Source: Polynucleobacter sp. AP-Melu-500A-A1
GTDB taxonomy: Bacteria; Pseudomonadota; Gammaproteobacteria; Burkholderiales; Burkholderiaceae
Assembly: GCF_018882125.1 (NCBI RefSeq)
Contig: NZ_JACVOZ010000001.1
Span: forward strand, 496,001-560,000
Direction of reading: 5' to 3'
Length of the DNA: 64,000 nt
The position numbers and the translations under genes are program-made. Positions 47,893 through 56,970 of this stretch are shown here, piece after piece (positions within the stretch are counted from its first letter, which is position 1; the number at the start of each line of letters is the position of its first letter). Below the pieces are notes generated by a model. That model was not told where the DNA came from, ran no database searches, and was given only the letters and a program-made list of their open reading frames with translations.

Positions 47893-48018
47893 TTACTTTT
47901 GTGCCGCAATGGATTTGATGCAGTCTTGGATGCCATAGTTGTAGAACTTGCCAGCATTCTCTTTTTTGATTGACTGGGCACATTCCGTTACTGAATTACG
48001 TAGATCAATTTTTGCCAT
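47893..48018 (-). CDS. Hypothetical 41-residue protein
   Basis: A short minus-strand ORF with a good ribosome-binding site (GGAG about 7 nt before ATG 48018). The product begins MAKIDLRNSVTECAQSIKK, continues with NAGKFYNYG and ends with DCIKSIAAQK. It is charged, probably helical, and has two cysteines. I recognise no family. Its position between the HiPIP terminator and the GT87-like gene's end, plus the sensible start, make it a plausible gene. Confidence 0.5.
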   Translation of the reverse strand: MAKIDLRNSVTECAQSIKKENAGKFYNYGIQDCIKSIAAQK

Positions 48019-48060
48019 GCTGTTTCTCCAATTGCTTGATTAAATATTATAAAAATTAGT

Positions 48061-49230
48061 TTAGTGCTTCAAAGAATAGCCCAGTTTTGAAATCAATGTG
48101 GGTAATAGCCCAATGAAGACTAAGCCCATAGTCAGATAGTAGACGTTAAGTGGGTCAGATAGGATGCCTGTATGGGCAAATAACGGTGTACCAACCAACT
48201 GGCTCAGTGATAAGGCGTATCCGATAACAAATAGCCATTTAGTCATAAATCCCTGTCTTAGAGGCGATGCAAAAATAAATAAGGCAATCAGCGCAGGAAA
48301 GAGATCGTAGACTTTAAGTCTGGGATTGAGAATAGTCAGTAAAAAATAGAGAAGCAAAGTAAATCTTGCGCTGTTGTGAAGTCCAGAGCGTTTAGCCAGG
48401 AAAAGAACAATCAAAATAATGGCGCTAAGGATTGCAAAATGCAGGACAAAAGCACGATAGATCAGAGAACTAGCGCTTAGATAATACTCATAGAAATACA
48501 TCACAAGGCCATAGCCTAAATCCCGTTTGCCAATCGTTTGACCTTGGACTGCCGATAAGAAGTATTGGAATTCAGCACCGAAATAGAGTGAGCTTAAAAG
48601 AAGGATGAGGGCTAATAAAGCACCTGCTAGCAATGTAAGCGACCAGATCGATTTTTGCTGCGCAGTCTTCCAGGTAGAAACTACAGGAATGAGTAGGTAA
48701 GCCAACATATAGGGCTTTACTAAACTAAATATGACCACTGTCAAAATCAATACACCAGCAAGCTTACTAGAGTTGCCTTCTAAAGCCTCTTCATGGCGAA
48801 TGCTTCTGAGCAAAATACCGAGCAGCGTTAAATGAAAAAAGACGGTGACATTTCCGCTGCCGATGGAGATGGTGCCAATGCCGCAATAGGCAAAAGCAAG
48901 AAAGCTATAGAGCCACCAAGAGCGGTTGCTACCTAAGCTACTGATAAAGAATAGCAAACTAGCTAAATAGGCACCCATCAAAGCTATACCCAGATAATTG
49001 CCAAAGAGCGCCATGAAACGCAGTACTAATGGGTGATAAACAAAAGATAGGTAGCCATTAAGTTCGTATGGATTGCCGCCAGTACTAAATACCCCAACTG
49101 CTTTTTCATAAATGCCTAGGTCCCAGAAGATGCCTTGATTCAGAAATTGCAGGGAATATACGATCCATATCACCCCAATGATTACGAGGATCAGCGACAT
49201 CAACTTTGGAGAGGGCTTATTTGTACTCAT
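48061..49230 (-). CDS. GT87-like polytopic membrane glycosyltransferase
   Basis: A 389-residue protein with about ten hydrophobic segments. After the first helix a loop reads FWDLGIYEKAVGVFSTGG and then NPYELNGYLSFVYHPL. This has the D-x-Y...G-x-PY pattern of GT87/DUF2029-type GT-C enzymes, in which the acidic residue is catalytic. Such enzymes use polyprenyl-phosphate sugars on the periplasmic face. Acceptor and sugar are unknown. It diverges from the first of the four large paralogs across 75 nt, suggesting shared control. Confidence 0.7.
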   Translation of the reverse strand: MSTNKPSPKLMSLILVIIGVIWIVYSLQFLNQGIFWDLGIYEKAVGVFSTGGNPYELNGYLSFVYHPLVLRFMALFGNYLGIALMGAYLASLLFFISSLGSNRSWWLYSFLAFAYCGIGTISIGSGNVTVFFHLTLLGILLRSIRHEEALEGNSSKLAGVLILTVVIFSLVKPYMLAYLLIPVVSTWKTAQQKSIWSLTLLAGALLALILLLSSLYFGAEFQYFLSAVQGQTIGKRDLGYGLVMYFYEYYLSASSLIYRAFVLHFAILSAIILIVLFLAKRSGLHNSARFTLLLYFLLTILNPRLKVYDLFPALIALFIFASPLRQGFMTKWLFVIGYALSLSQLVGTPLFAHTGILSDPLNVYYLTMGLVFIGLLPTLISKLGYSLKH

Positions 49231-49305
49231 TGAGTTAGGGTGAGTGCTGCTATATCAAATGGTTTCAGATGGTTATTATGTCTTTAATACTTAAAATGAC
49301 GGTAA

Positions 49306-51480
49306 TTGCTACCCATAGATTCGGATATTGAATTGAATTCAAGCAAACAACACAGCTATTTATACCCAATTTTGATTGGGGTAATGGCATTTCTTGTGAT
49401 TGCTGGACCTAGATTTCTGGATCCCACCAATGTTGCTTGGTTGGTGGGTGGCGATCCCTTACAGCATTACCTTGGCTGGGCTTTTTATCGTAATAGTCCT
49501 TGGACTTGGCCAGTTGGCCTAAATCCGCTCTATGGAATGGAATTTAGTAATTCCATCGTCTTCACTGACTCTATTCCGCTATTGGCGATTCCTTTTAAGG
49601 CAATCTCCCAGTTCTTGCCATATCCATTTCAGTATTTAGGAATATGGGTCCTCCTCTGTTTTGTATTGCAAGCTTATTTTGCATTTCGATTGATTGGACT
49701 CATCACTACTAGTATTGCAATTCAATGTCTGGGCAGTATTTTCTTTTTATTTTCCCCTCCCTTAATTTTCCGTTTAAGCCTTCATGAAAGCTTGATGGGG
49801 CACTTCATCATTTTGGCAGCCCTATATTTGAATTTAAAGCCAATAACTGAAAGTACAGAGGCTAAGAAAAAATATTTACATTCACTGGCTTGGATTATCT
49901 TGCTATCCATTGCAGTATCTACACATTTTTATTTGGCTGTAATGGTATTAGCTTTATGGTTTGCAGATTTGTGTAATAGAGTTTTTGTTAAAAAAAGCAG
50001 CTCATATAAAGAAGCACTTCTTGAGAATGCGCTATTAATTAGTGTTGCTGGATTCATCGCTTGGCAAGCCGGATACTTTGCGATTGAAGGTGCATCTGGC
50101 GCTACTCGTGGATTTGGAGATTTTCGTACTAATCTCTTGGCGTTGTTTAATTCTAGGGGCTGGTCGTATTGGTTAAGACCCATTCCACTGCAAGATGTTG
50201 TGGAGGCAGCTAATGGTGAAGGCTTTCAATATCTAGGGGCTGGGTCTCTATTACTCTTACTGAGCACAATATTTGCCGTAATCAAGGGCGGATTTAATCT
50301 TAGTCATTCACTAGGTAGGGCTTGGAAGAGTTACCCATTTCTGATTAGTACTCTCATAGTTCTAGCGTTAATTAGCTTTAGTAACCATATCGGTTTTGGC
50401 CCTTGGAATTTAAGGATGCCTTTACCAGAATTCATCATAGGCTTATTAAGCATCGTACGATCTTCGTCACGTTTATTCTGGCCAATCTATTACACCATTC
50501 TTTTAGCTATCTTATATGTACTTATAAGGTCCTATAGCGTAAAGAATGTTCTTATATTGCTCGGAATTGCGGCAACCATTCAAGTTGTAGACACCAGCGC
50601 GGGATGGTTGCTAATCAGAGAAAAAGTGTCCCTGAGCACTTCTGATCAATTTAAAACCGCACTTCAAGATCCTTTTTGGAAGAACGCTGGAAAACATTAC
50701 AAAAATCTCGTTACGACCGGTGGCCAAGAAAACTGGGAACAATTTGGGATTTATGCATCTGAAAACCAGATGGCTAGCAATATTGCCTATCTAGCACGTG
50801 CTGATCTTAATAAGACACTTCAATCATTTAGCGCAGTGAATCAACAGCTGCATCAAGGTCCTATAAATAGAGAAACCCTATATGTTTTTCAGGATTGGAA
50901 AAACTCCCCTGATCAAATTAAATATGATCCTCAAAAAGACCTTTTAGCCAGAATAGATAGGGTTAATTTGTTGGCTCCGGGATGGAAGGCTTGTACAAGT
51001 TGTATTCAAGTTCCTCAAGAGCTTGAGCTGAATCAACTTGCACCTATCTTGAAGCTTGGTCAGGTGGTTGATTTCACTAAATCTGGGAATGGTCGCGCGA
51101 ATTTTATGTTGGGTGGTTGGGGATTTGCTGAGGATTGGGGTACTTGGGCTATCGATGGACAGGCAAAAGTGATATTGCCGATGCCTGAGGGCGGTCCTTC
51201 AAGATTAATTATTAAAGCGAATGCCTTTTTATCGAAAAACCATCCAGAGCAAGTAGTCGATATTGCAATTAACGGTATTCGTTTAGCCGATCAAATGGTT
51301 CTCAAGAATGCCAAAGACAATCTAATCGAAGTAAAGCTACCCAAAGGCCTTAAAACACCGGGAGAGCCATTGGTGATTGAATTTCGCTCTCTTGATGCCA
51401 TCAGCCCTCAGGCAGTAGGATTTGGCCCAGATGAGAGGAAGTTGGGCATCGGCATAGTGGCTATTCAATTTTCTCGCTAG
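49306..51480 (+). CDS. Large polytopic DUF6311-like protein, paralog A
   Basis: First of four related 711-724-residue proteins. About eleven membrane helices (residues 18-460) precede a periplasmic C-terminal region. The first loop has GGDPLQHYLGW (D50) and FTDSIPLL (D88), a GT-C-like acidic pattern. Further family motifs are RSSSRLFWPIYY, VVDTSAGW, WKACTSC (C563/C566) and a C-terminal WGFAEDWGTWAI...GPDERKLGIGI module. The start is TTG 49306 with only a weak ACGGT ahead. I infer a periplasmic glycan-modifying transferase; no activity can be named. Confidence 0.75.
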   Translation: MLPIDSDIELNSSKQHSYLYPILIGVMAFLVIAGPRFLDPTNVAWLVGGDPLQHYLGWAFYRNSPWTWPVGLNPLYGMEFSNSIVFTDSIPLLAIPFKAISQFLPYPFQYLGIWVLLCFVLQAYFAFRLIGLITTSIAIQCLGSIFFLFSPPLIFRLSLHESLMGHFIILAALYLNLKPITESTEAKKKYLHSLAWIILLSIAVSTHFYLAVMVLALWFADLCNRVFVKKSSSYKEALLENALLISVAGFIAWQAGYFAIEGASGATRGFGDFRTNLLALFNSRGWSYWLRPIPLQDVVEAANGEGFQYLGAGSLLLLLSTIFAVIKGGFNLSHSLGRAWKSYPFLISTLIVLALISFSNHIGFGPWNLRMPLPEFIIGLLSIVRSSSRLFWPIYYTILLAILYVLIRSYSVKNVLILLGIAATIQVVDTSAGWLLIREKVSLSTSDQFKTALQDPFWKNAGKHYKNLVTTGGQENWEQFGIYASENQMASNIAYLARADLNKTLQSFSAVNQQLHQGPINRETLYVFQDWKNSPDQIKYDPQKDLLARIDRVNLLAPGWKACTSCIQVPQELELNQLAPILKLGQVVDFTKSGNGRANFMLGGWGFAEDWGTWAIDGQAKVILPMPEGGPSRLIIKANAFLSKNHPEQVVDIAINGIRLADQMVLKNAKDNLIEVKLPKGLKTPGEPLVIEFRSLDAISPQAVGFGPDERKLGIGIVAIQFSR

Positions 51481-51558
51481 TCTAGCCTTAATTAAGGGGT
51501 TAAGAAATGAGCCCGAGCATTAGAATGAGATTTATTTCGATCTAAGAAAATATATCAA

Positions 51559-52626
51559 ATGGGCCTTATTCGATTTCTATTGGCTTACTCCGTTGTCGTG
51601 GGGCACTTTACGTTTTTTCCAACTTATAAGTTAGTTGGTACGGACACGGCCGTCGAGGCCTTCTTTGTTTTATCGGGCTTTTATATCGCCATGATTTGGG
51701 ATACCCAGTACAACTCAGTAAAAGATTTTTGGATTAATCGATTCTTAAGGCTTTATCCAGCCTATTTTGTGATTGCCGCTACTAACTTAGTCATTAACCT
51801 CATTGAGCCCGGTGAATTAAAAAATATTTTTACTTTCCCGCCCTTGCTTAGTGCTTACCTCATTTTTACAAATGCCACCATGATCTTGCAAGATTGGGCG
51901 ATGTTCTTGGGTCTGCAGGATGGACATTTGCATTTTGTTAGTAACTTTAATAGCTCTAATCCGCCTATTTGGCGTTATCTACTAATTCCGCAAGCATGGA
52001 CTCTTGGCGTTGAAATTAGCCTTTATATTTTGGCGCCTTTGCTCTTTATTAAGAAATTTAAATACATATTTATCGTATTTATCGCCTCTATGCTGATTCG
52101 CATTTATTTACTTATGCATGGTAAATATGATGACCCCTGGGGCTACCGTTTTTTCCCAAGTGAGCTAGCTTTATTTATGATGGGCGCTGTAGCATATTGC
52201 TTCTACTCGAAGATTAAGTTTGACTCCAATCCTGAGTTATATAACTTACTTGGGAAGTGGCTAACGACGCTACTCATTGGGTTTATCTTTTTCTTCCCCA
52301 ATATCGTTGCTGGCTATGAGTTTAAAAAGGGACTCTTTTATCTCTTATTGGCTACTGTAACCCCCTTCATCTTTTATTACTCCAAATCCAATAAGTGGGA
52401 TCGCTTTATTGGAGAACTTTCTTATCCTATGTATTTAGTTTGGGCCTTGCGAATTGATATTGTTGGCCCAATTGTTAAATTCTTCAATTTGACTAGTGAA
52501 AGCGCCATTGGTGTGGTTTCCTACGGCTACATCATTCTGATGTCTATCTTGATTCATCTGTATGTCGAAAGACCATTTGAAAAGATTAGGTCGCGCTTTA
52601 GGGCTAAAAATAAGCAAGTTGCTTAA
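51559..52626 (+). CDS. Acyltransferase family 3 membrane protein (OafA-like)
   Basis: A 355-residue polytopic protein with about ten membrane helices. It has the acyltransferase-3 pattern: an early VVVGHF histidine (near residue 15-18), VEAFFVLSGFYIAM, and FWINRFLRLYPAYFV. The family O-acetylates or succinylates surface sugars, taking acyl groups across the inner membrane. It lacks an SGNH domain. Set between paralogs A and B on the same strand (gaps of 78 and 36 nt), it probably decorates the same glycan. Confidence 0.88.
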   Translation: MGLIRFLLAYSVVVGHFTFFPTYKLVGTDTAVEAFFVLSGFYIAMIWDTQYNSVKDFWINRFLRLYPAYFVIAATNLVINLIEPGELKNIFTFPPLLSAYLIFTNATMILQDWAMFLGLQDGHLHFVSNFNSSNPPIWRYLLIPQAWTLGVEISLYILAPLLFIKKFKYIFIVFIASMLIRIYLLMHGKYDDPWGYRFFPSELALFMMGAVAYCFYSKIKFDSNPELYNLLGKWLTTLLIGFIFFFPNIVAGYEFKKGLFYLLLATVTPFIFYYSKSNKWDRFIGELSYPMYLVWALRIDIVGPIVKFFNLTSESAIGVVSYGYIILMSILIHLYVERPFEKIRSRFRAKNKQVA

Positions 52627-52662
52627 TGGGGTACTTGCTAGCGCGTCGAGGATAATGCTTTT

Positions 52663-54798
52663 ATGAGCGAGTTATCTCAACCCTCTAAGGCAAGCCTGAC
52701 TAATCTAATACCCATTGCTATGGGTATTGCTGCCTTTTTTGCAGTAGTCGGTCTAAGCATTCTCAATCCTCGTAATGTCAGCTGGCTCTTGGCTGATTTT
52801 GATATGACCCTAGAATATTTGGGGTGGGCTTTTTACCGCTATGGTCCTTGGACCTTTCCAATTGGCCTCAACCCCAATTTTGGATTGGATATTAGCTCCT
52901 CCATTATTTATTCCAACTCTATGCCATTGTTTGCAATGGTCTTTAAGCCATTCTCTGCATTGTTGGGCGAGCCATTTCAGTTTTGGGGTATTTGGATTCT
53001 GCTTTGTTTTGTATTGCAGGCGTGGATGGCTTGGTTGCTCATGGGACTTATCACCAAAGAACTTTGGATAAAGATACTTGCAACGGGATTGCTACTATTT
53101 TCACCACCAATGTTTTCGCAGATTGGATTTCATAATTCAACGATTGGGCATTTTCCAATATTGGCTGCGATCTATTTGATATTGAGGCCTACTCAAAATA
53201 AAAGAGTGCTGTGGTGGTCAATCTTGTTGCCATGCACTTTGATGATTCACCCCTATACCTTTGCCATGTTGGCGGCGCTATGGTTAGCGGATCTACTGGA
53301 TAAATTAATCATCCAGAAAAAGCTCAGTATTTTGCAAGTGCTATTAGAGATGGTCTGCGCATTTTCAACAACCATCTTTATCGCCTGGCAGGCTGGCTAC
53401 TTCATGAATGTGAGCCCAGGAGAAACGGGCTTTGGTACATATCGCATGAACCTGTTGGCACTCTTTGATCCAAGTGGATTTGATGCAGCTAACTGGTCAT
53501 TCCTATATAACTTGCCATGGGTAAGGGCTAATAACAACTACGAGGGCTTTGTCTATTTAGGGCTGGGCCTCATTGCAGTGCTATTAATTTCATTACCAAT
53601 GATGGCAAAGCACCGTGAAAAGTTTGCTCAGTTATTACGTGGGCATGTATTTATTTTCTTGTGCTTGATTTGTTTGATGCTATTTTCACTTTCAAACAAT
53701 ATTGGTATTGGCCCTTGGACTTTTACTGTTCCGCTGACACCTAAACTATTGTCAATTGCCAGCATTCTGCGAGCTTCTGCTCGAATATTTTGGCCAGTCT
53801 TTTATGTTGTCGCATTTGCAGGAATTTATTTCTTAATTAAGGGCTATTCTAAGAAAATTGCTACAGCAGTTTTAGGCATTGCCTTGGCAATTCAAATCAT
53901 CGATACCAGTGGTGCCTGGTTAGAGATTAAAAATAAGATTAGCCATCCTGGTGCCCAGCCAGCTTCATCCCTTTCCGATCCCTTCTGGACTGATGCTGCT
54001 AAGTATTACAAGAAAGTAGTACGAGTGCCCGTCTGGAATGAGCAGGCCATATGGGAAAAGTTTGCTAATTACGCAGCTCAAAACCAGTTAGGTACTAATT
54101 CAGTATTTATGGGTAGGGTTGATCAACAAAAGATTGAGCGCTCAAATCAAAAATTAAAAGAAATGTTGGCGCAAGGAAAGTTTGAGCTAGATACACTCTA
54201 TATTGTCGAAGATAATTATGTGCCTCAATTTATAAAGGCTATGAATCCCCAAGCGGATTTATTAGCCCGCTTTAATGAGATTAATGTCTTTGCCCCTGGA
54301 TGGAAGACTTGCCAGGGTTGTCTAAAAATTAATGAAGCAGCGCAAATCAACCCATCAATCCAAAATGAGCGCCTGACCCGTCTTGGTGAGCGTATTGATT
54401 TATCTCGTTTTGGTAAATACGCTAAGGTCTATTTAGGCGGTGGCTGGTCTGTGCCAGAGAATTGGGGTGTATGGTCACTAGACAAAAATGCATCCATCAC
54501 TTTGCCTTTGCCTGCACAGATACCTAAAAAGCTCATTATTGATGCTCAGGCATTTATTGGTGGATCGCAAAACGCTCAAGATGTCGAGATTTGGATTAAT
54601 GGAGCTCCTCAAGCTAAGGCGACTCTAGTTAAGCGATTTGGGAATGAGATTGAGGTGCCGTTGCCTGCTTCAGTACTCAATCCCGAGAAATTAAAAGTAG
54701 ACTTTGTATTTCCGACGGCTATTTCGCCTAAGGCCTTAGGCATTGGTATCGATGAACGTCCTTTAGCAATTGGCCTAGAGGCTGTAACTTATGAATAA
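52663..54798 (+). CDS. Large polytopic DUF6311-like protein, paralog B
   Basis: 711 residues, same architecture as paralog A. Differences stand out in the first loop: DFDMTLEYLGW replaces GGDPLQHYLGW, and YSNSMPLF has Asn85 where the other three have Asp. RASARIFWPVFY, IIDTSGAW, WKTCQGC (C550/C553) and the C-terminal WSVPENWGVWSL...GIDERPLAIGL module are kept. It overlaps paralog C by 8 nt, so B and C are translationally coupled. Altered acidic residues suggest a different substrate or reduced activity. Confidence 0.75.
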   Translation: MSELSQPSKASLTNLIPIAMGIAAFFAVVGLSILNPRNVSWLLADFDMTLEYLGWAFYRYGPWTFPIGLNPNFGLDISSSIIYSNSMPLFAMVFKPFSALLGEPFQFWGIWILLCFVLQAWMAWLLMGLITKELWIKILATGLLLFSPPMFSQIGFHNSTIGHFPILAAIYLILRPTQNKRVLWWSILLPCTLMIHPYTFAMLAALWLADLLDKLIIQKKLSILQVLLEMVCAFSTTIFIAWQAGYFMNVSPGETGFGTYRMNLLALFDPSGFDAANWSFLYNLPWVRANNNYEGFVYLGLGLIAVLLISLPMMAKHREKFAQLLRGHVFIFLCLICLMLFSLSNNIGIGPWTFTVPLTPKLLSIASILRASARIFWPVFYVVAFAGIYFLIKGYSKKIATAVLGIALAIQIIDTSGAWLEIKNKISHPGAQPASSLSDPFWTDAAKYYKKVVRVPVWNEQAIWEKFANYAAQNQLGTNSVFMGRVDQQKIERSNQKLKEMLAQGKFELDTLYIVEDNYVPQFIKAMNPQADLLARFNEINVFAPGWKTCQGCLKINEAAQINPSIQNERLTRLGERIDLSRFGKYAKVYLGGGWSVPENWGVWSLDKNASITLPLPAQIPKKLIIDAQAFIGGSQNAQDVEIWINGAPQAKATLVKRFGNEIEVPLPASVLNPEKLKVDFVFPTAISPKALGIGIDERPLAIGLEAVTYE

Positions 54799-56965
54799 TA
54801 TGGGTGATATGAATCAATCCCATCGTTCACCTTGGAGTATTTTGATCCCAATTTGCTTGGGTTTCTGTGCGTGCTTGATGGTGGTTGGCTTTAAGGCATT
54901 AAACCCATCAGTCTTAGATTTAGCACAGGGCGTAGACCCCTTTAAAGATTATGTAGGCTGGATGTTCTTTCGTAATAGCCCTTGGACTTTCCCAATTGGA
55001 TTAAATCCCACATATGGCCTAGATTTCAGTAGTTCGATTGTATTTTCTGATTCTATTCCGTTGATGGCCTTTGTATTTAAGGCTATCCGTTTTGCCTTAC
55101 CTGAAACATTCCAGTATTTAGGAGTTTGGACGCTCATTTGTTTTGTATTACAGGCCTACTTTGTATGGCTAGTCATCGGTTTAATGACGCAAAACAAATG
55201 GCTGCAATTTTTTGCATGTGCAATTTTAGTATTTGCACCACCAATGCTTTGGCGCGTGAATCAGCACACTGCATTAGTAGCACACTTCATGATCTTGGCT
55301 ACATTCTATTTAATCTTTTCGCCAGAGCGGATGTCAAAGATATGGAATAAAGGCGTCCTTTGGGGGCTTTTACTTAGCGCTGCCGTATTGACCCATTTTT
55401 CTTTATTTGTCATGGTTGCCGCGCTTTGGGTAGCAAATTTAGTAGACCAAATTGTATTTTCAAAAGCCAGCCGACTAAGAAGCTTAAAAGATGGCACTCT
55501 ACAGATCTTTTTCATTGGGCCCTTGATTATCTTTTTCATGTGGCAGGCAGGTTACTTTGCTGTGAGCTCAGCCTCAGGTTCATTAGGAGGCTATGGCTTT
55601 TTCCGTATGAACCTACTATCGCCCTTTGATCCCAAGGGATGGTCCTACATCATGCGTAATCTTCCATTACCCAGTGATTACGGTGAAGGCTACATGTATT
55701 TCGGCTTGGGTCTTTTGCTACTCTGGCCATTTGCCATTTATCAGTTCATCAGAAACAGAGATATACGAAAGCTATTTCAGAAGACAATTTTTCAACATAG
55801 TTTTTTAATAATTACTTTGGTATTTTTGGCGCTATTCGCTATTAGTAATCACATTGCGATTGGCCGTAAAGAGTTTGGATTTGGAATATCAGATTCCGTA
55901 TATACCATCGCTAGTATTTTTAGGGCTTCAGGACGTTTCTTCTGGCCCATGTTCTACGCATTAAATTTAGCTTGCATCTTGATTATCCTGAAAGCGTATT
56001 CCAAGCGCGCTGCTTTCATCTTGCTGGGCATGGCATGCTTCTTGCAGGTTATGGATACTAGTGCTGGCTGGCGAATGATGCATCAAAAAATTTCCGATCC
56101 TGCAAAAAATATTCCACATGAGCTCAATCTAAAGAATCCATTCTGGACTCAAGCTGCTCAGCAATATGAACAGGTTCAGTTAGTGCCTCCACAGGATAAG
56201 GCTGCGGGATGGGATCAAATTGCCTTATATGCTGCTAAACATCATTTGTCGACTAATGCGGTGTTCTTTGCAAGGGCTGATATTGGCAAGCTATCTAAAG
56301 CACAAGAAAACTTTATGAATAGCCTATATGGGTCTAACTGGAATCCGAAGAGCTTATATGTATTGCAACCCGATGTAGTGCTACCCACCTATTTTCATTC
56401 AAATCCCGAATCTGATTTATTGGTTGGTTTTGATGGCTTTGCCATCTTGGCTCCCAATTGGAAGAACTGCAAAGAATGTCCTGTCATCCAAGAAAATCTG
56501 CGTGATGAACTTAATCAACTCACAAAGCAAATCGTAGTAAATAAGCCTTTTGGTTTTGGCAAAGGGCAATTGGGTAATCGTTTTTTAATTGGTGTTGGCG
56601 GCAGCTGGGCCTGGCCGGAAGACTGGGGCGTATGGAGTAATGGCGATCAGACAAAGATGATTCTGCCGGTTCCGCAAGGCGCCCTACCAAAGCAGCTTAA
56701 ATTAACTGTAAGGGCCTTTGTGAGTCCATTACATCCTAAGCAGGATATTGAGGTCTTTATAGATCAGATGCCACCCCAATCTATTTCCTTAACTAATTCA
56801 GATACCAATACTTGGTTGATTAATCTACCGCCCAATATCGATAAGCGGAAATATCTAGAGTTACAGTTTCGCTTTAAGAATCCTGCTAGCCCTAAAGATG
56901 TAGGCGGAGTTCCTGGCGATGATCGTAAGCTTGGAATGGGTCTGATTGCTGCACAGTTCCAATAA
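54791..56965 (+). CDS. Large polytopic DUF6311-like protein, paralog C
   Basis: 724 residues. The first loop carries GVDPFKDYVGW (D49) and FSDSIPLM (D87). It also has RASGRFFWPMFY, VMDTSAGW and WKNCKECP (C560/C563). The C-terminal module reads SWAWPEDWGVWSN, ending PGDDRKLGMGL. Like the others it has roughly eleven helices then a periplasmic region of about 260 residues. It starts inside the end of paralog B and ends 5 nt before the convergent end of paralog D. Confidence 0.75.
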   Translation: MNNMGDMNQSHRSPWSILIPICLGFCACLMVVGFKALNPSVLDLAQGVDPFKDYVGWMFFRNSPWTFPIGLNPTYGLDFSSSIVFSDSIPLMAFVFKAIRFALPETFQYLGVWTLICFVLQAYFVWLVIGLMTQNKWLQFFACAILVFAPPMLWRVNQHTALVAHFMILATFYLIFSPERMSKIWNKGVLWGLLLSAAVLTHFSLFVMVAALWVANLVDQIVFSKASRLRSLKDGTLQIFFIGPLIIFFMWQAGYFAVSSASGSLGGYGFFRMNLLSPFDPKGWSYIMRNLPLPSDYGEGYMYFGLGLLLLWPFAIYQFIRNRDIRKLFQKTIFQHSFLIITLVFLALFAISNHIAIGRKEFGFGISDSVYTIASIFRASGRFFWPMFYALNLACILIILKAYSKRAAFILLGMACFLQVMDTSAGWRMMHQKISDPAKNIPHELNLKNPFWTQAAQQYEQVQLVPPQDKAAGWDQIALYAAKHHLSTNAVFFARADIGKLSKAQENFMNSLYGSNWNPKSLYVLQPDVVLPTYFHSNPESDLLVGFDGFAILAPNWKNCKECPVIQENLRDELNQLTKQIVVNKPFGFGKGQLGNRFLIGVGGSWAWPEDWGVWSNGDQTKMILPVPQGALPKQLKLTVRAFVSPLHPKQDIEVFIDQMPPQSISLTNSDTNTWLINLPPNIDKRKYLELQFRFKNPASPKDVGGVPGDDRKLGMGLIAAQFQ

Positions 56966-56970
56966 GATCT

